The position numbers and the translations under genes were made by a program. Positions 1-6,784 of a DNA stretch of 64,000 nt are shown one piece after another (position 1 is the stretch's first letter; each line of letters opens with the position of its first letter). Origin of the DNA: Amycolatopsis nivea (GTDB taxonomy: Bacteria; Actinomycetota; Actinomycetes; Mycobacteriales; Pseudonocardiaceae); the NCBI RefSeq assembly GCF_004522235.1, contig NZ_SDLT01000008.1:159916-223915 (forward strand), given 5' to 3'. The notes below the pieces were generated by a model. It did not search any database. It saw only the letters and a list, made by a program, of their open reading frames with translations, and had not been told where the DNA came from.

Positions 1-2
1 GA

Positions 3-224
3 TTCGCTTTGGGCGTCGGGTTCGCGGCCGTCGCGGTCTCGGTGACTTACGAGGGTTACGACCTCGATCCGGCGACGCCGCCCGGCACAGTGATCCCGGT
101 GCCGTGGGGACCGGGTGGGCAATTGCTGCTCGCGGCGGTGGTCGTCGCGCTTGTCGTTACTTATGCGGCCCAACGCGCGGCCGCGCGGGCACTGCCTTCG
201 GAGGTGTTGCGTGACACTGCCTGA
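3..224 (+). CDS. FtsX-family ABC transporter permease, C-terminal fragment
   Basis: Only the last 73 codons are inside the window; the gene begins upstream and is open to the left edge. The visible part has a hydrophobic stretch (LLLAAVVVALVVTYAAQRAA) followed by a short basic tail ending in EVLRDTA, as at the end of the last membrane helix of MacB/FtsX-type permeases. The next gene, an ABC ATPase, begins inside its 3' end (14 bp overlap), so the two are translationally coupled and probably form one exporter. Substrate unknown. The family call rests on the tail and the ATPase neighbours only. Confidence 0.6.
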   Translation, partial: FALGVGFAAVAVSVTYEGYDLDPATPPGTVIPVPWGPGGQLLLAAVVVALVVTYAAQRAAARALPSEVLRDTA

Positions 225-873
225 TGCGGTCCGGGGTACCGGATTGACGCACAGCTATCGCACCGCCGGTCGCTCGCTGACCGCTCTGCACGAGGTGTCG
301 ATCGCCGCCGCACACGGCCGGATCACCGCGCTGGTCGGCCCCTCTGGCTCCGGCAAATCGACCTTGCTGCGTCTCTTGGCGTGCCTGGAACGACCGGACG
401 AGGGCCGGGTAGAGGTCGGCGGCACCGACGTCACCGCGTTGTCCGCGCGAGCGCGCCGGGCGGTGCGGCGACGGCGGATCGGTTACGTCTTCCAGAATCC
501 CGTCGACAACCTGCTGGATTACCTTACCGTGCAAGAACATCTGGAGCTGGCCGCGAAAATGCGCGGCACGGGACTTTCCCTGGCCTTGCTGGAGCGGCTG
601 GGTCTGGACCACCGCCGCGGCCACCGTCCGCGTCAGCTTTCCGGCGGTGAGCAGCAACGGACCGCGCTGGCCTTCGCTGCGGTTGGTGACCCGGATGCGG
701 TGCTGGCGGACGAGCCGACTGCGCAGTTGGACCGTTCGTCGGCCGGGTTGGTGGCGGAGGCTTTTCGCGCGCTGGCGGAGTCGGGGCAGACCGTGGTGGT
801 CGCGACGCACGACCCGGTGCTGGCCGAGGCGGCGGATGATGTGGTGGAGCTGGTGGACGGGAGAGTCCGGTGA
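211..873 (+). CDS. ABC transporter ATP-binding protein (LolD/MacB type)
   Basis: A 220-aa cytoplasmic ATPase that would power the FtsX-type permease just upstream. Walker A is GPSGSGKST at residues 43-51, the ABC signature LSGGEQQR starts at 143, Walker B is VLADEPT near 163-169, and the switch histidine is in ATHD near 200. I chose GTG 211 because a GGAGG lies 6 nt upstream and earlier in-frame codons give an arginine/cysteine-rich extension unlike the family. It overlaps the permease by 14 bp and the next ATPase gene by 4 bp (GTGA), so the three genes form one operon. The lipoprotein-release or peptide-export subfamily cannot be resolved from sequence. Confidence 0.85.
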   Translation: MTLPDAVRGTGLTHSYRTAGRSLTALHEVSIAAAHGRITALVGPSGSGKSTLLRLLACLERPDEGRVEVGGTDVTALSARARRAVRRRRIGYVFQNPVDNLLDYLTVQEHLELAAKMRGTGLSLALLERLGLDHRRGHRPRQLSGGEQQRTALAFAAVGDPDAVLADEPTAQLDRSSAGLVAEAFRALAESGQTVVVATHDPVLAEAADDVVELVDGRVR

Positions 874-1487
874 GTGCGCTGCTCAGCGTGTCCGACGTAA
901 GCCGTTCGCACGGCGGGATGCCGGTGCTGCGGCACACGAGCCTGGAGCTGGCGGCGGGCGAACTGGTCGCGCTGACCGGTCCGTCGGGCTCGGGGAAAAG
1001 CACGCTGCTGATGATCGCGGGCGGCTGGGACAAGCCGGACAGCGGGACCGTCACCGCGCATCCGCCGATGCCGGACCTGCCGGTTTCGGAACAGCCCTGG
1101 CACGCGCTGGCTTTCGTGCCGCAGTCGATCGCGCTGTTCGAGGAGTTGACGGTCTCCGACAACCTCGCGTTCGCCGCGCGGACCGCGGTGGAGCCGCCGG
1201 ATCAGTCGAAACTGCTGGAAACCTTGGACCTCGCGAAGCTGGCGGATCGGTTGCCGAGCGAGGTTTCGCGCGGGGAACAGCAACGGGGCGCGGTGGCGCG
1301 GGCTTTGGCGGCGGGACCGCTGGTGCTGCTGGCGGACGAGCCGACGTCGCATCAGGACCGTGCGCACGCCGAGATGGTGCTGACGGCTTTGCGCCGGGCA
1401 GCGGATCGCGGGACGGCGGTGGTGGTGGCGTCCCACGATCCGCTGCTGGCCGGGCACGCGGACCGGGTGGTGACGGTCGGCGAGTGA
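870..1487 (+). CDS. ABC transporter ATP-binding protein with degenerate signature motif
   Basis: Second ATPase of the operon, 205 aa, start GTG overlapping the previous stop. Walker A is GPSGSGKST at 37-45, Walker B LLADEPT, and the H-loop is in ASHD. The signature reads VSRGEQQR instead of LSGGEQQR, and the region after Walker B reads SHQD where SALD is usual. A weakened second ATP site would fit an asymmetric heterodimer with the upstream ATPase; that is an inference from the motif changes. It ends 2 bp before the convergent catC gene, so the two transcripts meet here. Confidence 0.82.
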   Translation: MSALLSVSDVSRSHGGMPVLRHTSLELAAGELVALTGPSGSGKSTLLMIAGGWDKPDSGTVTAHPPMPDLPVSEQPWHALAFVPQSIALFEELTVSDNLAFAARTAVEPPDQSKLLETLDLAKLADRLPSEVSRGEQQRGAVARALAAGPLVLLADEPTSHQDRAHAEMVLTALRRAADRGTAVVVASHDPLLAGHADRVVTVGE

Positions 1488-1488
1488 G

Positions 1489-1767
1489 TCAGTCCACCTT
1501 GGACGGATGCCGCGCGAGTGCGGTCACCTGGATGTCCATGTACGGGAACAGCGGCAGGTTCGACAGGATCTGGTGCAGCTCGTCGTGGTCGGCGACGTCC
1601 AGCACCGAGTAGTTCGCGTACTCCCCGGCGATCCGCCAGATGTGCGGCCATTTCCCGCTGCGCTGCAGCTGCTGGCTGTACTCCTTCTCGCGCGCGATGA
1701 GGGCGTCGCGGACCGCCGGGTCCAGGTCCGGGGGAATGCGGACGTCCATCCGCACGTGGTAAAGCAT
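1489..1767 (-). CDS. catC: muconolactone delta-isomerase
   Basis: A 92-aa protein of exactly the usual length of muconolactone isomerases, starting MLYHVRMDVRIPPDL and containing the family pattern of an EYSQQLQRSGKWPHIWR helix and a YANYSVLDV strand. It converts muconolactone to the 3-oxoadipate enol-lactone in the catechol branch of the beta-ketoadipate pathway. It is the last gene of the minus-strand cat operon, 15 bp downstream of catA. The next enzyme, enol-lactone hydrolase, is not in the window. Confidence 0.95.
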   Translation of the reverse strand: MLYHVRMDVRIPPDLDPAVRDALIAREKEYSQQLQRSGKWPHIWRIAGEYANYSVLDVADHDELHQILSNLPLFPYMDIQVTALARHPSKVD

Positions 1768-1782
1768 GGTTCTCCGATCGAA

Positions 1783-2625
1783 TCAGGCCGGGTCGAGGAC
1801 GAAGTTGTACTCGATCGTCTCGCCGTTGTCCGCGGGCTTCGGGTCGAGCAGCAGCTCCGGCTTCACCGCGGACGCGATGTCGTCGTCGTTGTGCTCGTCG
1901 CCCGGGAAGTACAGCTGCGCGGTGAGCAGTTCGTGGCCCGGCGCGGACACCTTGACGTGCAGGTGCGCCGGACGCCAGGCGTGCCAGCCCGCCGCCGCGA
2001 TCAGCTTGCCGCAGGCGCCGTCGGTCGGGATCTGGTACGGCGCGGGCCGCACGGTGCGGATTTCGAAGCGGCCCTCGTCGTCGGCGGTGAAGGTGCCGCG
2101 CAGGTTCCACTCCGGGATGTCCGGCGCGAACTGCGAGTACAGTCCGTCTGCGTCCGCGTGCCACAGTTCGACCTTCGCGCCTGCCAGTGCCGCGCCGGTG
2201 GTGGAGGTGACCTGTCCGGTCCAGGTGAGCGGCGTGCCCGGCTCGTTGTCCCGCGTCGGGACCGAACCGCGGGCGCCCTGCTCGGGGGCGTCCGGCACGT
2301 AGTAGGGGCCTTCGATGGTGCCCTTGTTGCCCTGGCGGTGCTCGGTGGCGACGTCCTCGACGACGTGCTCGACCCAGACGTCCAGGAACAGCGGCCATTC
2401 GCCGTCCTCGCCGACGCTGATCAGCCACGATTTGAGGGCGTTGTACTCCTCGTAGGTCACCTTGTGCTTGCGGATGGTCGCGTGCACGGCCTCCAGCACC
2501 TCGCGGGCGAGCAGGCTCACCCGTTCCTTCGGGGTGCCCGCGACGCCGGCGAGCTTGTCGCTCTTGAACCGTTCGGTGGCGTTGGCTCCGGACGCGGCGG
2601 CGGTGGGGGAATGCGTGGCAGTCAT
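1783..2625 (-). CDS. catA: catechol 1,2-dioxygenase (intradiol)
   Basis: A 280-aa non-heme Fe(III) enzyme that opens catechol to cis,cis-muconate. The iron ligands typical of the family are visible: Tyr109 (GPYYVPDAP), Tyr197 (PAPYQIP), and His221 and His223 (RPAHLHVKV). The N-terminal 100 residues form the usual helical dimerisation domain. The start at 2625 is supported by AAGGAGG a few bases upstream; a longer in-frame extension toward 3105 runs into catB and is discarded. It sits between catB and catC in the cat operon and handles the catechol produced by the divergent ben operon. Confidence 0.96.
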   Translation of the reverse strand: MTATHSPTAAASGANATERFKSDKLAGVAGTPKERVSLLAREVLEAVHATIRKHKVTYEEYNALKSWLISVGEDGEWPLFLDVWVEHVVEDVATEHRQGNKGTIEGPYYVPDAPEQGARGSVPTRDNEPGTPLTWTGQVTSTTGAALAGAKVELWHADADGLYSQFAPDIPEWNLRGTFTADDEGRFEIRTVRPAPYQIPTDGACGKLIAAAGWHAWRPAHLHVKVSAPGHELLTAQLYFPGDEHNDDDIASAVKPELLLDPKPADNGETIEYNFVLDPA

Positions 2626-2657
2626 GAATCCTCCTTGATCCATCGGGGGTTTCCGGC

Positions 2658-3761
2658 TCAGCGGTCTTGCCGGTAGTGCCGGAGCTTGCCGGGGTCGAGT
2701 GCGGCGCCGAGGCCGGCGCCGGGGCGGATGACCAGTTCGCCGTCCGCGATGCACAGCGGTTCGGCGAGCAGGTCGTCGGTCATGTCGAGGAAGTTGGACA
2801 GTTCGCCGGGACGGCGCGACGTCAGCTCGTACGCCGATCCGAACGCGACAGTGCACAGTGAACCGATCTGGCCGTCGATCTGGTTGCCCATCACGACTTC
2901 CAGCCCGAGGCCCTCCGCGAGGTGGTGCGTGCGCTGCGAACGCGTGAAGCCGGTGCGGGCGGTCTTGATGCTGATCGCGGTGGCCGACCCGCCGAGGATC
3001 TCGCGGGTCACGTCGGCCGGGGTCACGGCGGATTCGTCGGCGATGAACGGAACGTCCAATTGCGACACGAGCCAGCGGCGGCCGAGCACGTCGTCGGCGG
3101 GGCACAGTTCCTCGGCGTACAGCAGGTCGAGGTCGGCCATTTCCCGCATCGCGCGGGCGGATTCCGCGGCCGTCCAGCCCCGGTTGCCGTCCACGTACAG
3201 GTCGACCTCGGCGCCGAAGCGCTCCCGCAACGCGCGAACGACCGCGGTGTCAAGGGAAACCGGACGACGGCCGACCTTCACCTTGAACGTCGTGATGCCG
3301 TAGCTGTCGCGAATCCGTTCCGCCTCGGCGACCATCGCGGCAGGCTCGTCGAAGCCGAGCATGTGCGACACCTTCATGCGATCGGTGTAGCCGCCGAGCA
3401 GTTCGGTGACCGAGACGTCGAGGCTTTGCCCGAGCGCGTCCCAGATCGCCATGTCCACAGCGGACTTCGCGGCCGGGTTGCCGACCGTGCGCCCGAGCCG
3501 CGCGTGCACGGTCTCGCGTTCGAGCAGGCTCAGGCCCACTACCTGAGGGGCGAACACGGTCTCGATGACGGCCACGATCCCGGCTTGCGTCTCGCCGTAG
3601 GTGAACGGCCGGGGCGGTGCCTCGGCAACGCCGACCACGCCGTCGTCGGTGTGCACGCGGACCAGCACGTGCTCGGCCGTGTGCACTTCGCCGGAAGCGA
3701 AACGCAGCGGTTTGCGGTAGGGGATGGCGAACGGGATCGCCTCCACCCGGGTGATCTTCAT
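2658..3761 (-). CDS. catB: muconate cycloisomerase
   Basis: A 367-aa enolase-superfamily enzyme that converts cis,cis-muconate to muconolactone. Visible landmarks are the KxK general-base motif (TFKVKVG), the metal ligands in YVDGNRGW, YAEELCPADD and IADESAV, and the second catalytic lysine in SIKTARTG. ATG 3761 overlaps the stop of the upstream LysR gene by 4 bp, so expression is coupled to the regulator. The gene ends 32 bp before catA. Chloromuconate cycloisomerases are the nearest alternative, but the catA/catC context favours the non-halogenated pathway. Confidence 0.94.
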   Translation of the reverse strand: MKITRVEAIPFAIPYRKPLRFASGEVHTAEHVLVRVHTDDGVVGVAEAPPRPFTYGETQAGIVAVIETVFAPQVVGLSLLERETVHARLGRTVGNPAAKSAVDMAIWDALGQSLDVSVTELLGGYTDRMKVSHMLGFDEPAAMVAEAERIRDSYGITTFKVKVGRRPVSLDTAVVRALRERFGAEVDLYVDGNRGWTAAESARAMREMADLDLLYAEELCPADDVLGRRWLVSQLDVPFIADESAVTPADVTREILGGSATAISIKTARTGFTRSQRTHHLAEGLGLEVVMGNQIDGQIGSLCTVAFGSAYELTSRRPGELSNFLDMTDDLLAEPLCIADGELVIRPGAGLGAALDPGKLRHYRQDR

Positions 3762-4666
3762 CGTGTCCTCCCTGACACGGGCACTTCGACGGGGAACAGC
3801 TCGCCGAGCGCGTCGAGCACGGCCGGGACCAGTGCCGAGGCCCGGTCGCGGTGCCAGGCGAGCGCGAGCTGGACGGTGGCCGCCCCGGCGAGGTCGCGGA
3901 ACACGACCCCGGCCAGCGGCAGCGCCCGCGCGGACGCGGGGACGACGCCGACGCCGAGACCGCCGGCGACGAGCGCGAGCAGCACCGCGGTGCCGGCCGC
4001 TTCGTGCTCGCGTTGCGGGGTGAATCCGGCGTCGCGGCAACTGCGCAGGACCGCTTCGTTGACGACGGAATAGCTGGCCGGATAGGTGACGAAAGCTTCG
4101 GCGCGCAGATCGCTCATCGCCACGACCGGTTCCACCGCGAGCCGGTGGTCGGCCGGGACGGCGAGCACGAGCGGCTCGGTCTCGACGATGCGCAGGTCGA
4201 GGTCTCCGCCGGTGACCGGCGGACGCAGCACGCCGATGTCGAGGGTGCCGTCGCGCAGCTGTTCGCACTGCTCGCCGGTGAGCAGGTCGGCGTGCACCTC
4301 GAGTTCGACCTCGGGCAGCCGGTGCTGCAGCGCGCGGGCGACCTGCGGCAGGTGCGACAGCGCGGCGGTGCCGGTGAAGCCGATCCGGGCGAGGCCGCGG
4401 CGGCCGTCGGCGATGCGCCGGGCTCCGCGCGCGCCCGCCTCGACGGCGTCCAGGATCCGCTGGGCCTCGGCCAGGAAGAACCGGCCCGCCGGGGTGACCT
4501 GCACCTGCCGCGTCGTGCGGCTGAGCAGGGCGACGCCGAGCTCGTCCTCCAGCTGCCGGATCGCGTGGGAAAGCGCGGGCTGGGCGAGGTGCAGGCGTTC
4601 GGCGGCGCGGCCGAAGTGGCAGGTCTCGGCGACGGCGGCGAAGTACCGCAGGTGGCGCAGTTCCAT
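3758..4666 (-). CDS. LysR-family regulator of the cat/ben genes (CatR/BenM-like)
   Basis: A 302-aa LysR-type regulator. Residues 1-60 form the winged HTH (MELRHLRYFAAVAETCHFGRA start, with the recognition helix in AQPALSHAIRQLE). The remainder is the periplasmic-binding-like effector domain. It is the first gene of the cat operon, with a 4-bp overlap with catB, and faces the 229-bp control region shared with benA. cis,cis-Muconate is the known inducer of CatR and BenM, so it is a plausible ligand here, by homology only. A candidate LysR box lies at 4751-4769. Being first in the operon it regulates, rather than divergent from it, suggests autocontrol together with catBAC. Confidence 0.88.
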   Translation of the reverse strand: MELRHLRYFAAVAETCHFGRAAERLHLAQPALSHAIRQLEDELGVALLSRTTRQVQVTPAGRFFLAEAQRILDAVEAGARGARRIADGRRGLARIGFTGTAALSHLPQVARALQHRLPEVELEVHADLLTGEQCEQLRDGTLDIGVLRPPVTGGDLDLRIVETEPLVLAVPADHRLAVEPVVAMSDLRAEAFVTYPASYSVVNEAVLRSCRDAGFTPQREHEAAGTAVLLALVAGGLGVGVVPASARALPLAGVVFRDLAGAATVQLALAWHRDRASALVPAVLDALGELFPVEVPVSGRTR

Positions 4667-4750
4667 CGGGCTGCCTCCTCACCGGCTCCTCGCGTGGTCC
4701 CGCTCACCGTAAGTTCCGGCATTGAGTGAAGACAAGGAGCGATTTACGTG

Positions 4751-4769
4751 CGATTGATAAACGGAATCG
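4751..4769. promoter_or_regulatory. candidate LysR-type operator in the cat-ben control region
   Basis: CGATT and AATCG arms separated by 9 bp give a perfect interrupted palindrome with the T-N11-A core (T4754, A4766) expected of LysR boxes. It lies between the divergent LysR-catBAC and ben operons, in the only AT-rich stretch of the 229-bp gap. Assignment to the adjacent LysR protein is inferred from position. Confidence 0.5.
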
Positions 4770-4895
4770 AATAATCACACCCTAGGTCAGGACTGGGTCT
4801 TGCCCTGGTGTGGCGGCGGCCACGGGCTGGCACAGTGCGGTAAACGCCCTGCTCAGGAGCCGATCAGTGCAGATCAGAGGCCCGTTGGAGGAGTC

Positions 4896-6266
4896 ATGAC
4901 CGAGACGCTGGACCACGCCGCTTCCGTAGTCGCGGACGCGGTGGTGGAGGACCCGGAGGCGGGCGTCTACCGCGCGAACCGCCGGATCTTCACCGACGAG
5001 GAGATCTTCGAACTCGAGATGAAGCACATCTTCGAGGGCAACTGGATCTACCTCGCGCACGAGAGCCAGCTGCCGAACCCCGGCGACTACTTCACCACCA
5101 CGATCGGCCGCCAGCCCGTCGTCGTCACCCGCGACAAGGCAGGCGAGCTGCACTGCCTGATCAACGCCTGCGCGCACCGCGGCGCGATGATCTGCCGGCG
5201 CAAACGCGACAACCGGCCGACGCTGACCTGCCCGTTCCACGGCTGGACTTTCCGCAACGACGGCAAGCTGCTCAAGGTCAAGGACCCGGACGGCGCCGGC
5301 TACCCGGAGTCGTTCGACACCGGCGGTTCGCACGACCTGACGAAGGTCGCCCGCTTCGAGTCCTACCGCGGGTTCCTGTTCGGCAGCCTCAACCCGGACG
5401 TGCTGCCGCTGACCGAGCATCTCGGCGACGCCACGAAGGTGATCGACATGCTCGTGGACCAGTCGCCGGAGGGGCTTGAAGTACTGCGCGGGGCCTCCAC
5501 GTATACCTACGACGGCAACTGGAAGGTCCAGGCGGAAAACGGCGCGGACGGCTACCACGTCACCGCGACGCACTGGAATTACGCGGCCACCACGGCCCGG
5601 CGCAACACCGGCGAATCGGCGAACGACACCAAGACCCTCGACGCCGGGTCGTGGGGCAAGTCCGGCGGCGGCTACTGGTCGTTCCCGCACGGGCACCTGT
5701 GCCTGTGGACCTGGGCGGGCAACCCGCAGGACCGGCCGCTGTGGCCGCGGATGGCGGAGCTGAAGGAGCGCTACGGCGACGCCAAGGGCGAGTTCATGGT
5801 GCGCGGGTCCCGGAACCTGTGCGTGTATCCCAACGTGTACCTGATGGACCAGTTCTCGACGCAGATCCGGCATTTCCGCCCGATCGCGCCGGACAAGACC
5901 GAGGTCACCATTTACTGCATCGCACCGAAGGGCGAGAGCGCCGAATCGCGGGCGTGGCGGATCCGGCAGTACGAGGACTTCTTCAACGCCTCGGGCATGG
6001 CGACGCCGGACGACCTGGAGGAATTCCGGTCCTGCCAGCTCACCTTCCGCGCGACGGCCGCGCCGTGGAACGACATGAGCCGCGGCGCGCAGCACTGGCT
6101 CACCGGACCGGACGAGGTCGCGTCGTCGCTCGGGCTGGACGGGGTCGTGTCGGCCGGGCAGAAGAACGAGGACGAGGGCCTTTATCCGGTGCAGCACGGG
6201 TATTGGCAGGAAACCATGCGCGCGGCGATCGCCCGCGAGCAGGCCGTTCGAGGAGAAGCCCGATGA
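4896..6266 (+). CDS. benA: benzoate 1,2-dioxygenase, large (alpha) subunit
   Basis: A 456-aa Rieske oxygenase alpha subunit. The Rieske ligands are Cys92 and His94 (CAHRG), and Cys112 and His115 (CPFHGW). The mononuclear iron site is at His221 and His226 ([13 protein letters not shown]) with a C-terminal acidic ligand. With BenB and the BenC reductase it adds O2 to benzoate to give the cis-diol. ATG 4896 has GGAGG 5 nt upstream; earlier in-frame codons are upstream leader. The stop overlaps benB by 4 bp. It heads the plus-strand ben operon, divergent from the cat genes. Confidence 0.95.
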   Translation: MTETLDHAASVVADAVVEDPEAGVYRANRRIFTDEEIFELEMKHIFEGNWIYLAHESQLPNPGDYFTTTIGRQPVVVTRDKAGELHCLINACAHRGAMICRRKRDNRPTLTCPFHGWTFRNDGKLLKVKDPDGAGYPESFDTGGSHDLTKVARFESYRGFLFGSLNPDVLPLTEHLGDATKVIDMLVDQSPEGLEVLRGASTYTYDGNWKVQAENGADGYHVTATHWNYAATTARRNTGESANDTKTLDAGSWGKSGGGYWSFPHGHLCLWTWAGNPQDRPLWPRMAELKERYGDAKGEFMVRGSRNLCVYPNVYLMDQFSTQIRHFRPIAPDKTEVTIYCIAPKGESAESRAWRIRQYEDFFNASGMATPDDLEEFRSCQLTFRATAAPWNDMSRGAQHWLTGPDEVASSLGLDGVVSAGQKNEDEGLYPVQHGYWQETMRAAIAREQAVRGEAR

Positions 6267-6772
6267 CCGCCGCCGCCGAGAAGACCATCACCCAGCACGA
6301 CGTCGAACAGTTCCTCTACCGCGAGGCACGGTACCTGGACGACCGCGAGTTCGAGAAGTGGCTGGACTGCTACGCCGACGACGTCGTGTACTGGATGCCT
6401 TCCTGGGGCGACGACGATCTGCTCACCGAGGACCCGCAGCGCGACATTTCGCTGATCTACTACCCGAACAAGGGCGGGCTCGAGGACCGGGTGTTCCGGA
6501 TCCGCACCGAACGCTCGAGCGCGACGTCCCTTCCGGAACCGCGGACGAGCCACAACATCACGAACGTCGAACTGATCGAGCGGCACGGCGATCTGGTGGA
6601 CGTGCGGTTCAACTGGCACACGATGTATTTCCGCTACAACACGGTCGACCCGTATTACGGGACTTCGTTCTACACCGTCGATTTCTCCGGTCCGTCGCCG
6701 CTGATCCGGCGGAAGACCGTGGTGCTCAAGAACGATTACATCCACCACGTCGTCGACGTGTACCACTTCTGA
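6263..6772 (+). CDS. benB: benzoate 1,2-dioxygenase, small (beta) subunit
   Basis: A 169-aa protein with the cystatin-like/SnoaL fold of ring-hydroxylating dioxygenase beta subunits (early [20 protein letters not shown] segment, late [17 protein letters not shown] tail). It has no catalytic centre of its own and stabilises the BenA hexamer. It starts inside the benA stop (ATGA overlap) and is followed after 12 bp, with a GGAGG, by the fused benC-benD gene. Length and position agree with the usual benAB pair. Confidence 0.93.
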   Translation: MTAAAEKTITQHDVEQFLYREARYLDDREFEKWLDCYADDVVYWMPSWGDDDLLTEDPQRDISLIYYPNKGGLEDRVFRIRTERSSATSLPEPRTSHNITNVELIERHGDLVDVRFNWHTMYFRYNTVDPYYGTSFYTVDFSGPSPLIRRKTVVLKNDYIHHVVDVYHF

Positions 6773-6784
6773 GCGGAGGCGGTC

